The translations under genes were made by a program, and so were the position numbers. DNA of 40,604 bases, from the NCBI GenBank assembly GCA_902770195.1, contig CACXSA010000057.1:1-40604 (forward strand). Direction: 5' to 3'. The notes beneath the pieces were generated by a model. That model was not told the DNA's origin and searched no databases. It saw only the letters and a program-made list of their open reading frames with translations. Positions 33,690-40,604 of this stretch are shown here, in pieces. The first letter of the stretch is position 1. The number at the start of each line of letters is the position of its first letter. This stretch comes from an uncultured Prevotellaceae bacterium (GTDB taxonomy: Bacteria; Bacteroidota; Bacteroidia; Bacteroidales; Bacteroidaceae).

Positions 33690-33738
33690 CACATTTTTTA
33701 TGAAACACCTAATTTTTTTCAGAAAAAACGCATAAAAA

Positions 33739-34716
33739 TTACCACATCATCATGCGGAGGGATTCTTCTGCCGACTGTCGCATAGACTTGGTGGTATTGT
33801 TGTATTCCTTGTCTTTCGTGGCCTCGAGGAATCGGCTGAGGTATTCGCGGGCTTTGTCGAACTGGCGCAGTTGCAGATAGCATTTGCCCATCTGATAGGT
33901 AAGGGTGTTGACGTCCTTTTCCTCTGCATAGCGCATACACTCTTGCAATTCTTCCAAACGGAAGTCTGGCTCGCCCTTCATGCGGAACGATTCTGCCAAT
34001 TCTTGATGCAGACGGAACAAGGTCTTGCGGTCGGGAATCATCAACTTCTTTGCTTCGTCCAGATAGCTCAATGCCTCAGCACCTAAACCTATCTTGTTGG
34101 CGGCAATGCCTAACATGAAGAGACAATAGCCGTGGGTGTCGTTATGGCGGGCAGTGGCGCGTGAGAGATATTCGTAGGCATCACCATACTGGGCAGTGTT
34201 CATATATATCAAGCCCTTGGTATAGAGCACCTTGAAACAGGAATCGCCCAACGCCTCAAGATTAGCCAGTTCACGTAGTGCCAAGTCGTAGTTGCCCACC
34301 AGATAATAGGCATCAGCCAACTGACGATTGACCAAGATGTGGGTGGCATCCTGCTGCTTGTATCGCTCACAAATCTCAATCACCAGCCCTGGGTTTACAT
34401 GTTCCTTGTCGGCGTTGTTCAGACGGTAGGTCAGGTCAGGGATGATGTTAGCCATAGGATTGCGTTTCACCACCCGCTTGCCCCAGTAGATGAGCGAATC
34501 CATCTGTCCCATCTGACAGAAACAGTCGTAGCGCAGACGCATGTCGTCGATAGAAAGACTGTCCTCACTGATGTTTCTGAGCAACTCGATGCTTTGCTGA
34601 TAGTATCCTCGCTCAAAGAGTAGCTTTGCCTGTATGCGAAGACTGTCTGTTGGCATTGCCGATAAAATGAGGAATGAGAAGTGCGAAAAGAGAAATGTCA
34701 TCAGTATCTTTTTCAT
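33739..34716 (-). CDS. Exported tetratricopeptide-repeat protein
   Basis: A 325-aa protein with a signal peptide (about 1-20, FLILSA) and at least five TPR-like helix pairs (for example AKLLFERGYYQQSIELL near 31, ADAYYLVGNYDLALREL near 135, MGKCYLQLRQFDKAREYL near 280). The periplasmic location and TPR fold suggest a protein-protein scaffold. Its start overlaps the thioredoxin-gene stop by 4 nt. The signal-peptide codons for SHFSFLIL read like the CTCATTTC short tandem repeats found between genes. Confidence 0.82.
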   Translation of the reverse strand: MKKILMTFLFSHFSFLILSAMPTDSLRIQAKLLFERGYYQQSIELLRNISEDSLSIDDMRLRYDCFCQMGQMDSLIYWGKRVVKRNPMANIIPDLTYRLNNADKEHVNPGLVIEICERYKQQDATHILVNRQLADAYYLVGNYDLALRELANLEALGDSCFKVLYTKGLIYMNTAQYGDAYEYLSRATARHNDTHGYCLFMLGIAANKIGLGAEALSYLDEAKKLMIPDRKTLFRLHQELAESFRMKGEPDFRLEELQECMRYAEEKDVNTLTYQMGKCYLQLRQFDKAREYLSRFLEATKDKEYNNTTKSMRQSAEESLRMMMW

Positions 34717-35981
34717 TGTTTCCCCTCCTTCTTTAATAGTTCTTTCATGCGGTCTATCAGCAGGTTGCCACTGATGTTCTTGGCGATGATACGCCCTGAG
34801 CGATCTACCAGGTAGTTGTGTGGAATGGTTCGGATGTCAAGGCGTTTCACCTCAGGCAGCATCTTGCCTGTCTTGTCGTTGAAGGCCCGCAGGTTTTTTA
34901 TTTCGTAAGGATGCGCGTCTTTCGGGTGACTGCGCAGGTCGAGTTCCTTGACCTTTGACCACCATTGCTTCGACGTCTTGTCCATCGACACCAGCACCAC
35001 CGCCAAGTCCTCAGGAAACATTTGTGCCGCCATCTTGATGTTGGGCATCTGTTGCAGACAAGGCTCGCACCATGAAGCCCAGAAATCGACATAGAGATAT
35101 TGTCCGCGATAATCATTCAGATGGAGCACATTCATATAGTCGCCCACCTTCAGAGGGCGAACAATGGAGTCTTCCGTCTCGTCGAAGAAGCGACGGCTAT
35201 AGCGTTTCCAAAACATGCTGTTGATGGAAAAGCTCTCAGCAGACATGTAGTTACGTCCCAGCACGCTGTCGTTGACAAAAGCCTGAATGGGAGGATAGTC
35301 GCGGAAGCGATTCAATACCGAGTGCATCATCTGGTCAACCTCCTTCTCCGTATAACCATGCATGGACGGATTCAACCTGTGCGAACCATAAACTCTGGAC
35401 GCAGCACCCAACACACCATAAGGGCTCTTGCCTGTATTGGCATAGTGTAGTGCCAAGCGCTCCTTAGCCATATCCAGTTCATGACGGATCTTACCCAACG
35501 AGTCTGCTTCCTGTTCCGTGATGCCATAGCGTTGCATCTGACGGTAAACCTTGCGATTCAGTTCGCTGATGCTGTCCATCTGCTGATAATAGCGCACGTA
35601 CTCCAAGGTTGATGGCGAGCCTTCCACCTTGTCGATATACCGTATGCTAAAACCATCGTCCTCGTCGCCCACATGTATCTTCATCCGGTCGCCGTTCTTC
35701 ACAACGACAGGTACGATACCTGGTCCGCGACGACTGAACATCAGGTTAACGTTATACTCGTAAGGCACCGTTCCATACAGCGTTCCCTGACGGTGCACCG
35801 AGTCGATGCTGATGCTGTCGTGCAACTGCATTTCACGCTCTATTTGCGAATAAAGATACACCTGTTGTGGCTGACTGGCTATGGCTGAGTCAACGGAAAG
35901 CGTGATGCTGAATTTGTCCTGAGAAAGAGCAGAGATGAGCGATAATTGGCTAACAATAAATAATGCTAATATCTTTTTCAT
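34713..35981 (-). CDS. TlpA-like periplasmic thioredoxin
   Basis: A 422-aa exported thiol-disulfide oxidoreductase. After a signal peptide (about 1-20, LISALSQ) a long N-terminal part (about 20-290) precedes a C-terminal thioredoxin fold with redox motif WCEPC in VDFWASWCEPCLQQMP near 302-317 and the cis-Pro region RTIPHNYLVDRSGRI near 390. It probably reduces or rearranges disulfides in the periplasm, or works in a signalling set with its TPR neighbours. Overlaps on both sides (4 nt each) make it part of the operon with BlaI and M56. Confidence 0.88.
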   Translation of the reverse strand: MKKILALFIVSQLSLISALSQDKFSITLSVDSAIASQPQQVYLYSQIEREMQLHDSISIDSVHRQGTLYGTVPYEYNVNLMFSRRGPGIVPVVVKNGDRMKIHVGDEDDGFSIRYIDKVEGSPSTLEYVRYYQQMDSISELNRKVYRQMQRYGITEQEADSLGKIRHELDMAKERLALHYANTGKSPYGVLGAASRVYGSHRLNPSMHGYTEKEVDQMMHSVLNRFRDYPPIQAFVNDSVLGRNYMSAESFSINSMFWKRYSRRFFDETEDSIVRPLKVGDYMNVLHLNDYRGQYLYVDFWASWCEPCLQQMPNIKMAAQMFPEDLAVVLVSMDKTSKQWWSKVKELDLRSHPKDAHPYEIKNLRAFNDKTGKMLPEVKRLDIRTIPHNYLVDRSGRIIAKNISGNLLIDRMKELLKKEGKQ

Positions 35982-37204
35982 TTTTTTGTTTTACTTTTTC
36001 CAAAGTTGGTTGTACGAAGTAGCATTTCAGCCTTTTCTATCATCTCCTTTAATTGCTGGGTAGGCGTTTCTTCCTTGCGAGCCAGATTAAGGAACTTCTC
36101 ATAGTAGGTTTTAGCCATTTGGCCATCGGGGAGATAATAGTAGTAGGCACTGGCGATGTTATAATAGGTAGCTATGGAGGATGGATTATAAGCCAGGTGC
36201 TCTTTCCATGCTTCTATGGCTTTGTCGTAGTGCTCCGTTAAATAGTATGCTTCACCTTTCGAAAGCGTAATGGCTTTCATGGTGGTGGTATCTGGCAACA
36301 ATAGTTGGTTGGCAAGATCCAGATAGCCAAGCCCTTCTTCAAATCGCTTGGTGTCAACACAGACAACCCCAAGTCGCCATGCACAATTTGCGTGTTGCAT
36401 TTGAGAGAGGAAAAGGGCATCACGCAGATACGGGTAAGCTCGATCGAGATCTTTTATCATGGAGTAGCTTAAACCAGCAGAATAGAGCGTATTGAAAGTA
36501 GAATCGCCTTGTTGTAATAGGCGTTCATACATATTCACAGCCTTATCAAACTGACGATCCATAAAGTAGGCATCTGCTATAGCTCGATTCACAAGGATGT
36601 TAGTGGAATCTTTTAGATAGTACTTTAGACCACACTCAATTCCTTTCCAAGCTTGATTATCGCGAGATAGTCCAAGTGTCAGTCCTGCAACCATCTCACC
36701 ATCCATCGGGAAATGCTCTACTAAACGTCCCGTCCAATAGACATAGGAACCATTGTCACCTTGGTTCTGATAGCTATAGGCTAACTGTCGGAAAGACTCA
36801 TGTGAGAGACTATCCTCAGGAGTGTTTTTCAACAACTCGGAACACTGGAAATAGTTACCTCGTTTGTAATAACAATCTGCGAGCTTAGCTGAGATATAAT
36901 AGGGGGCTGTCGCACTATTTACAGCTCCTGCTATCAATTGGTTGATGATTTTCTCTGCCTTTTCTTCAGGCATCTGGTCAAGATACTCAATAGGAAGCTT
37001 TAAAGTGTCTTTAGCCTGTTTGCCCGCAATGGCCTTCCCTAATTCGTATGCTCGTTGATAATACTTCAATGCTTCGAAAGTATTGTATTGCTTCATGCAG
37101 CTATCTCCAGCCTCAATATAAATCTTGAGGGAGTCAATATCCTCTGCTTTACAAGTAACTACCAGCAGAAGCACGATATTAATAAAAACAAGTATTCTTT
37201 TCAT
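35978..37204 (-). CDS. Exported tetratricopeptide-repeat protein
   Basis: A 408-aa protein with a signal peptide (about 1-19, VVTCKA) and multiple TPR units (NTFEALKYYQRAYELG near 40, ADCYYKRGNYFQCSELL near 109, DAYFMDRQFDKAVNMYERLL near 212, and more to the C-terminus). It is a second TPR protein in the same operon, similar in build to the one at 33739-34716. Its 5' end overlaps the GLPGLI stop by one base and its stop overlaps the thioredoxin start by 4 nt. A periplasmic complex of TPR, TlpA and GLPGLI proteins is plausible but inferred. Confidence 0.82.
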   Translation of the reverse strand: MKRILVFINIVLLLVVTCKAEDIDSLKIYIEAGDSCMKQYNTFEALKYYQRAYELGKAIAGKQAKDTLKLPIEYLDQMPEEKAEKIINQLIAGAVNSATAPYYISAKLADCYYKRGNYFQCSELLKNTPEDSLSHESFRQLAYSYQNQGDNGSYVYWTGRLVEHFPMDGEMVAGLTLGLSRDNQAWKGIECGLKYYLKDSTNILVNRAIADAYFMDRQFDKAVNMYERLLQQGDSTFNTLYSAGLSYSMIKDLDRAYPYLRDALFLSQMQHANCAWRLGVVCVDTKRFEEGLGYLDLANQLLLPDTTTMKAITLSKGEAYYLTEHYDKAIEAWKEHLAYNPSSIATYYNIASAYYYYLPDGQMAKTYYEKFLNLARKEETPTQQLKEMIEKAEMLLRTTNFGKSKTKK

Positions 37205-38097
37205 TACTTTGCCGTTTTTTCGTATAATATGGCTGTATGATGAAGGGTCTCCATCTGTTTGCCGTTCTTTGTCACTTGTAGAGTTCGTGCAGACTTTATG
37301 TCAGGAGCGCTCATACCACCATGTATCTCCTCTACAAAAGCCGTTGGGTCATATTTCTCTAATTTCATTAGTTCTAATGCTCGTTCCAGACGATACGTAT
37401 CAAGCACGTCGGATTCCATTCTGAGCATAGGTGAGGCATTCTTTTTAACGAGAAATATTCCATGCTTTGTATCTATTTCTATCTTCTTGCATTTGAAGGA
37501 AAGTTTTCTTTCAGCTTCATCAGCTTTAAGCACCAACCCTGGTAAACCACAGAATTTCCAAGGTCCATCACTGTATGGCAGAAGCGGCGAATACCAGACT
37601 GTCCAGATACGACCACGAAAACTTGTTTTTGCTTTCTTGCAAGGATAACCACAGACTACAGAATCTTCATCTATCAGTTGCCAATCAAAAAGTCCTTCCA
37701 TTTTGTCGCGAACTGAGATGTGTCCATGAGTAAAAAACATATATCCTTGTTTGGGCAGGTTCTTTACGACTTGATATTCCAACCATGTGTAACCCCTATA
37801 AGGATGGTTAAGGCTTTCTGGACTGCCAAGGACGAGGCCGTTATCTTTTATCCATTCAATGATGACGCTTCTGAACTGTGAAGAATGGCTTCCGATATCT
37901 AGACGCATCAGGTCTTTGTCTTTCTTTGCAATTTCCTCAACCTGTTGCGCTACGACCTCATATGTTGCAGAAAGCAACGCATGATCATCGGCATGCTGTT
38001 GCACTTGCTTCTGCGTTGAGGACGAACATGCACCCCCCGCCGCTAACGGCAGTACCATCAGCAGGGCGAGGGTGAACAAGGTTTGTAGTTTTTTCAT
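37204..38097 (-). CDS. GLPGLI family protein
   Basis: A 297-aa exported protein. The N-terminal signal (about 1-24) has Cys at position 24 in GGACSSS, but the residues before it are not a standard lipobox. The hallmark GPWKFCGLPGLVLKA is near 182-196. GLPGLI proteins are widespread in Bacteroidetes, often next to TonB-receptor or protease genes, and have no assigned function. It follows the M56-TonB gene by 23 nt and overlaps the next TPR gene by one base. Confidence 0.9.
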   Translation of the reverse strand: MKKLQTLFTLALLMVLPLAAGGACSSSTQKQVQQHADDHALLSATYEVVAQQVEEIAKKDKDLMRLDIGSHSSQFRSVIIEWIKDNGLVLGSPESLNHPYRGYTWLEYQVVKNLPKQGYMFFTHGHISVRDKMEGLFDWQLIDEDSVVCGYPCKKAKTSFRGRIWTVWYSPLLPYSDGPWKFCGLPGLVLKADEAERKLSFKCKKIEIDTKHGIFLVKKNASPMLRMESDVLDTYRLERALELMKLEKYDPTAFVEEIHGGMSAPDIKSARTLQVTKNGKQMETLHHTAILYEKTAK

Positions 38098-38120
38098 GTA
38101 TTAACGAGAGAGCGTGTTTC

Positions 38121-39644
38121 CTAATCCTTATTCTTCTTTGTAGTGATGATGATCTTCTTGGGCTGTCCGTTCTCACCCTTTTCGATGTGCATGCTCTGGA
38201 TGTCGCCCGGGGGGATGCTGCCAATCTCGGTGTCGTCAGCCATCTTGCCGTCAATCTCCAAGATGTACTTTTCCTCTTTCGCCTTTACGTCATTGCCTTG
38301 CAGCTTGAAGGTGATGGGCACGGTGTATTTCACGCGGACGGGCTCGCCATTCTGCATACCAGGCATCCAGTTGGGCATACTTCCGATGACGCGCAGGGCC
38401 TCGGCATCCAACGAAGGATGGATGCTTCTTGCGATACAAGCCTCGGTAATGCTACCGTCCTTTTCAACGACGAAGGTGGCGATGACACGCCCTTGAACGC
38501 CAGCCTTGTGTGCCTCCACGGGATACTTGACGTTCTGAGACAGAAACTGCATCAGGGCACTGGGACCGCCAGGGAACTGAGGCATCTGTTCCACCACGTC
38601 GAAGGCTTCTTTTTCTGCTTTTTCAACCTTCATGGCGTTGGGCATTTCCACGGGCTTCACTTCTTTCTGATCGGCAGGGGCTTGTTCCACCACCACAATC
38701 TCATTGACTGGTCCCATTTTGACCGTTGCATTCTTCTTGCCCTTCTTGATGATCTTCTTCTGGGGCTGTTGGTAAACCACGTTGGTAACGGTCTCGGCGT
38801 TAATGGCTAAGGCAATGCCCACGATGGGCAGGAGGGCGAGCAACTTCAGCAGATGGCTGCCCTGCGATTTCTTATGTAACATCATATGGATTCTGTTTTT
38901 GAGGGTACTGTGACTGATGCCATTAGCAATGGAGTACCCGCCAATGCTCGCGGCTTTTGTGATTAACAGGTATTGGTATTGACGCGCATTGAACCCCTGG
39001 GAGAGTACTGCACCGTCGGCCTCGTATTCGTGGATGGCGCGCAAGTCCTGGCGCAGCATCCACATGGCGGGGTTGAACCACTGGAGGGCGGTGAGGGTAT
39101 CAACGAGCAACACGTCCCACGAATGACGCAGGCTGATGTGTCCCCGTTCATGAGCCAGCACGGCTTCGTTGTGCTCGGCATAGTCTTCACGATTCATGAC
39201 GATATAATGCATCCAGCTGAAGGGCGACACCTGGCGGTCGGTGACGCATACCACGATGCCGTCTTCCTGCGGATGATGCTCGCTGTTCCTGATAAGCACC
39301 ACAACTCTCCATACCGACAGCAGCGTATAGCCTAGCGTCAGCACCATACCTATTATAAATAGGGTGGGGAGAAGGGTGTGCAACCAAAGTGGTTGGGATT
39401 CCTCAACGACCATTGCCTGCATCTCGCCTACATTCACCGTTGGCACGGCAGTCACCGTTACCGTCTTGTGCATCGTGATGACGCACAGGGGCAGGATGAA
39501 CGAAACAACAGACGTAACCAACAGCACGATACGGTTCACCCGATGGAACGTCTCTTTGCTCAGCATCAGCCGATAGAACATATAGAACACGGCTATCAGC
39601 ACAGCCACTTTGGCATCGTATATCAGAAACTCAAGCATTCTCAA
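38121..39644 (-). CDS. M56 (BlaR1-type) peptidase with TonB C-terminal domain
   Basis: A 507-aa inner-membrane protein. Four membrane segments surround an M56 zinc peptidase with HERGH at 165-169 and HEYEAD at 205-210, as in BlaR1/MecR1. The last membrane segment is near 267-282. A periplasmic Lys/Pro-rich linker follows, then a TonB C-terminal domain (about 345-450: FPGGPSALMQFLSQN, GRVIATFVVEKDGSI), and a further 55-residue tail. BlaR1 relatives sense antibiotics or envelope stress and cut BlaI. Here the beta-lactam sensor domain is replaced by TonB_C, so the signal is probably different. It overlaps the BlaI stop by 14 nt. Confidence 0.9.
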   Translation of the reverse strand: MRMLEFLIYDAKVAVLIAVFYMFYRLMLSKETFHRVNRIVLLVTSVVSFILPLCVITMHKTVTVTAVPTVNVGEMQAMVVEESQPLWLHTLLPTLFIIGMVLTLGYTLLSVWRVVVLIRNSEHHPQEDGIVVCVTDRQVSPFSWMHYIVMNREDYAEHNEAVLAHERGHISLRHSWDVLLVDTLTALQWFNPAMWMLRQDLRAIHEYEADGAVLSQGFNARQYQYLLITKAASIGGYSIANGISHSTLKNRIHMMLHKKSQGSHLLKLLALLPIVGIALAINAETVTNVVYQQPQKKIIKKGKKNATVKMGPVNEIVVVEQAPADQKEVKPVEMPNAMKVEKAEKEAFDVVEQMPQFPGGPSALMQFLSQNVKYPVEAHKAGVQGRVIATFVVEKDGSITEACIARSIHPSLDAEALRVIGSMPNWMPGMQNGEPVRVKYTVPITFKLQGNDVKAKEEKYILEIDGKMADDTEIGSIPPGDIQSMHIEKGENGQPKKIIITTKKNKD

Positions 39645-40005
39645 TCTCTTTAATCAGTTCTTTCAGTTCTTCTACGGAAATCTTCTCCTCCTTGACAAAG
39701 GACGATACGGCATTCAGGTACGAGTCGTTGAAGTAGTTCTTGATGACGCCCGCAATGCTCGAACGCCCATACTCCTTCTCCGACACGATGGGGAAGTACT
39801 GGTAGGTGTTGCCATATTGCTTATGGTCCAGAAAACCGTTCTTCTCCAGGATGCGCACCATCGTGGACAGCGTATTGAAGTGGGGGCGGGGCTCTGCGTA
39901 ATGCTCCAACAGCTCGCGCACAAACATCGGACCGTGTTGCCAATACAAGTCCATGATCTCCTTTTCTTTATTTGTCAGCCTTTTCATTGTCATTAATACA
40001 TTCAT
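39631..40005 (-). CDS. BlaI/MecI/CopY family repressor
   Basis: A 124-aa winged-helix repressor. The DNA-binding part is near TNKEKEIMDLYWQHGPMFVR and PHFNTLSTMVRILEKNGFL, the C-terminal helices form the dimer. The start is at 40005, though Met 7 (39987, MKRLTNKEKE) resembles the usual BlaI start more closely. It should repress its own operon by binding the two dyads at 40051-40090 and be cut by the M56 peptidase encoded next, which it overlaps. Confidence 0.9.
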   Translation of the reverse strand: MNVLMTMKRLTNKEKEIMDLYWQHGPMFVRELLEHYAEPRPHFNTLSTMVRILEKNGFLDHKQYGNTYQYFPIVSEKEYGRSSIAGVIKNYFNDSYLNAVSSFVKEEKISVEELKELIKEIENA

Positions 40006-40044
40006 TTTTTAGTTCAAAATTGCGTCATTATCAATTACCTGCTG

Positions 40045-40090
40045 CAAAGTAACTAAAAATTTTAGTTCGATGAAACTAAAACGTTTAGTT
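40045..40090 (-). promoter_or_regulatory. BlaI-type double operator over the operon promoter
   Basis: Two perfect dyads: AACTAAAA-A-TTTTAGTT (40051-40067) and AACTAAA-ACG-TTTAGTT (40074-40090), 23 bp between centres. A -7 box (TTACTTTG on the minus strand, 40052-40045) and a TTTC near -33 are covered by them, so bound repressor should block polymerase. Confidence 0.85.
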
Positions 40091-40216
40091 ATTAAAGAAA
40101 ATTAAGTAGTTTGTTGCTGATTTAACGTATGTTTACAGAGATATATCCCCAAAACGAGAGTCCCGCAAGCATCATTGCCTGCAGGACTCTTCTCTTTAAC
40201 TTTTCACTCTTCACTG
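40091..40216. other. Intergenic stretch with a hairpin
   Basis: The gap from 40006 to 40315 has no gene. It holds the BlaI operators, a hairpin at 40157-40190 and the 79-bp repeat at 40217-40295. TTTCACTCTTCAC-type short units sit just before the repeat. Confidence 0.6.
40151..40190 (-). terminator. Likely terminator of the smalltalk transcript
   Basis: AGAGTCC (40157-40163) pairs with GGACTCT (40184-40190), plus inner GCA/TGC pairs. On the minus strand the stem is followed by CGTTTT. The short T run makes it moderate. Confidence 0.45.
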
Positions 40217-40295
40217 TTCTTTGACCGAGGTCCGCTCGGCATCCCGAAGGGTGACGCTTGCCTTAGCAAGAAAGCGACCATAGGTCGAGCGCACT
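40217..40295. repeat. 79-bp structured dispersed repeat, copy 2
   Basis: It matches 14159-14237 in the same orientation at 78 of 79 positions. It sits between the smalltalk stop and the BlaI operator region, again flanked by short CACT/TTCAC units. Confidence 0.85.
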
Positions 40296-40315
40296 ATTCA
40301 CTAGGACGAAGTCCG

Positions 40316-40426
40316 CTAAAACGGTCCTCGTCCCATGCACGAGGTCGTCCCCAGTGCCGTCAGGAAAGCTGTGAGAGCGGCTACTATCACCTTCACCACT
40401 ACCTCAATAATCCGATTCTTTTTCAT
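40316..40426 (-). CDS. Smalltalk family small lipoprotein
   Basis: A 36-aa protein: basic start MKKNRI, a hydrophobic helix (about 6-26: VIVAALTAFLTALG) and a lipobox-like TTSC then MGRGPF end. This matches the Bacteroidetes 'smalltalk' protein family, a short membrane or lipoprotein-like peptide usually just downstream of an HU-like DNA-binding gene, as here. The ATG is at 40426-40424 and TAG at 40318-40316. Function is unknown. Confidence 0.85.
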   Translation of the reverse strand: MKKNRIIEVVVKVIVAALTAFLTALGTTSCMGRGPF

Positions 40427-40458
40427 TCCTCATTTCTCATTTCTTTCATTTCTCATTT
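40427..40458. repeat. TCATTTC tandem repeat
   Basis: About four TCATTTC/TCATTCC units between the smalltalk start and the HU-like terminator. The same unit recurs, within coding sequence, in the signal peptide at 34668-34716. Confidence 0.6.
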
Positions 40459-40459
40459 A

Positions 40460-40488
40460 AAAAGAGGCCCCTTGTGGGGCACTCTTTT
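40460..40488 (-). terminator. Terminator of the HU-like gene
   Basis: Stem GAGGCCCC / GGGGC-A-CTC with loop TTGT and A/T flanks; on the minus strand it ends in TTTTT. It separates the HU-like stop from the smalltalk start. Confidence 0.8.
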
Positions 40489-40492
40489 CGCC

Positions 40493-40604
40493 TTAGGCTT
40501 CATCGCCTCCGCTGCCGCCACCGTTGTCGTCACCGTTACCCGTAGTTCCGTCACCCGTGCTTCCGCCCTGGCTTTGGTTGTCGTTAGAACCACCGGGGTT
40601 CTCG
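40493..40604 (-). CDS. HU-like protein, C-terminal end (partial)
   Basis: The window shows only the last 36 codons. They are rich in Gly, Asp, Asn, Ser and Thr (ENPGGSNDNQSQGG, then GGGSGGDEA) and end with TAA at 40495-40493. This acidic Gly-rich tail is typical of Bacteroidetes HU-family-like DNA-binding proteins encoded upstream of smalltalk. The DNA-binding part lies outside the window, so the call rests on the tail and the neighbour. Confidence 0.6.
   Translation of the reverse strand, partial: ENPGGSNDNQSQGGSTGDGTTGNGDDNGGGSGGDEA

Noticed and set aside
1-40604. tRNA or rRNA genes
   Set aside because: I looked for cloverleaf patterns and conserved rRNA stretches in the gaps and saw none.

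Overview
The window looks like chromosomal DNA of a Bacteroidales bacterium, most likely Prevotellaceae (Prevotella/Segatella type). The evidence is the recurring -33 TTTG / -7 TAnnTTTG promoter form, near absence of Shine-Dalgarno sequences, and lineage-typical families: DUF4421, DUF1460, GLPGLI, a TonB-dependent receptor next to an ECF sigma factor, an M56 peptidase-TonB fusion with BlaI, and a 'smalltalk' small protein beside a Gly-rich HU-like tail. No rRNA, tRNA, CRISPR array or intact insertion sequence was seen.

Positions 1-9160 form an accessory, more A/T-rich island. A promoter at 534-565 drives a roughly 335-nt leader and three tightly packed genes: a PLD-nuclease/SNF2-type helicase fusion, an Eco57I/PglX-like N6-adenine methyltransferase, and a 244-aa protein of unknown function. 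This resembles a restriction or anti-phage system whose nuclease-translocase and methylase/specificity parts are on two polypeptides. The leader starts with a three-way-junction-like fold at the predicted transcription start. It then has two long helices that share one strand and cannot coexist, a short ORF with an AGGAG ribosome site inside one of them, and a hairpin directly before the start codon. A perfect 47-bp direct repeat flanks leader plus operon (477-523 and 9111-9157). The leader and its operon are the best candidate for an undescribed system.

Positions 9300-27600 are mostly housekeeping: a C4-dicarboxylate transporter (dcuB), a FucI-like isomerase, metY, a divergent second-type LigA, hisB, a membrane protein, a Gfo/Idh oxidoreductase, DUF4421, DUF1460, YkvA, an FAD oxidoreductase, YigZ, DUF1015, a HIT protein, a GlsB/YeaQ protein, a CarboxypepD-reg protein and an M15 peptidase. 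Two genes, hisB and the DUF1015 gene, each carry what reads as a short (about 26 and 31 nt) frameshifting deletion. A 79-bp structured repeat occurs twice between genes (14159-14237, 40217-40295). A shorter inverted relative lies in frame inside the FAD oxidoreductase gene.

Positions 27600-40604 are envelope and signalling operons on the minus strand. One has an ECF sigma factor, a membrane anti-sigma candidate, a periplasmic protein and a TonB-dependent receptor. Just upstream is a membrane-anchored winged-helix regulator next to three perfectly phased 11-bp direct repeats. A six-gene operon follows (BlaI, M56-TonB, GLPGLI, TPR, TlpA thioredoxin, TPR) under two perfect-dyad operators. At the right edge are the smalltalk gene and the C-terminal end of an HU-like gene that runs off the window.
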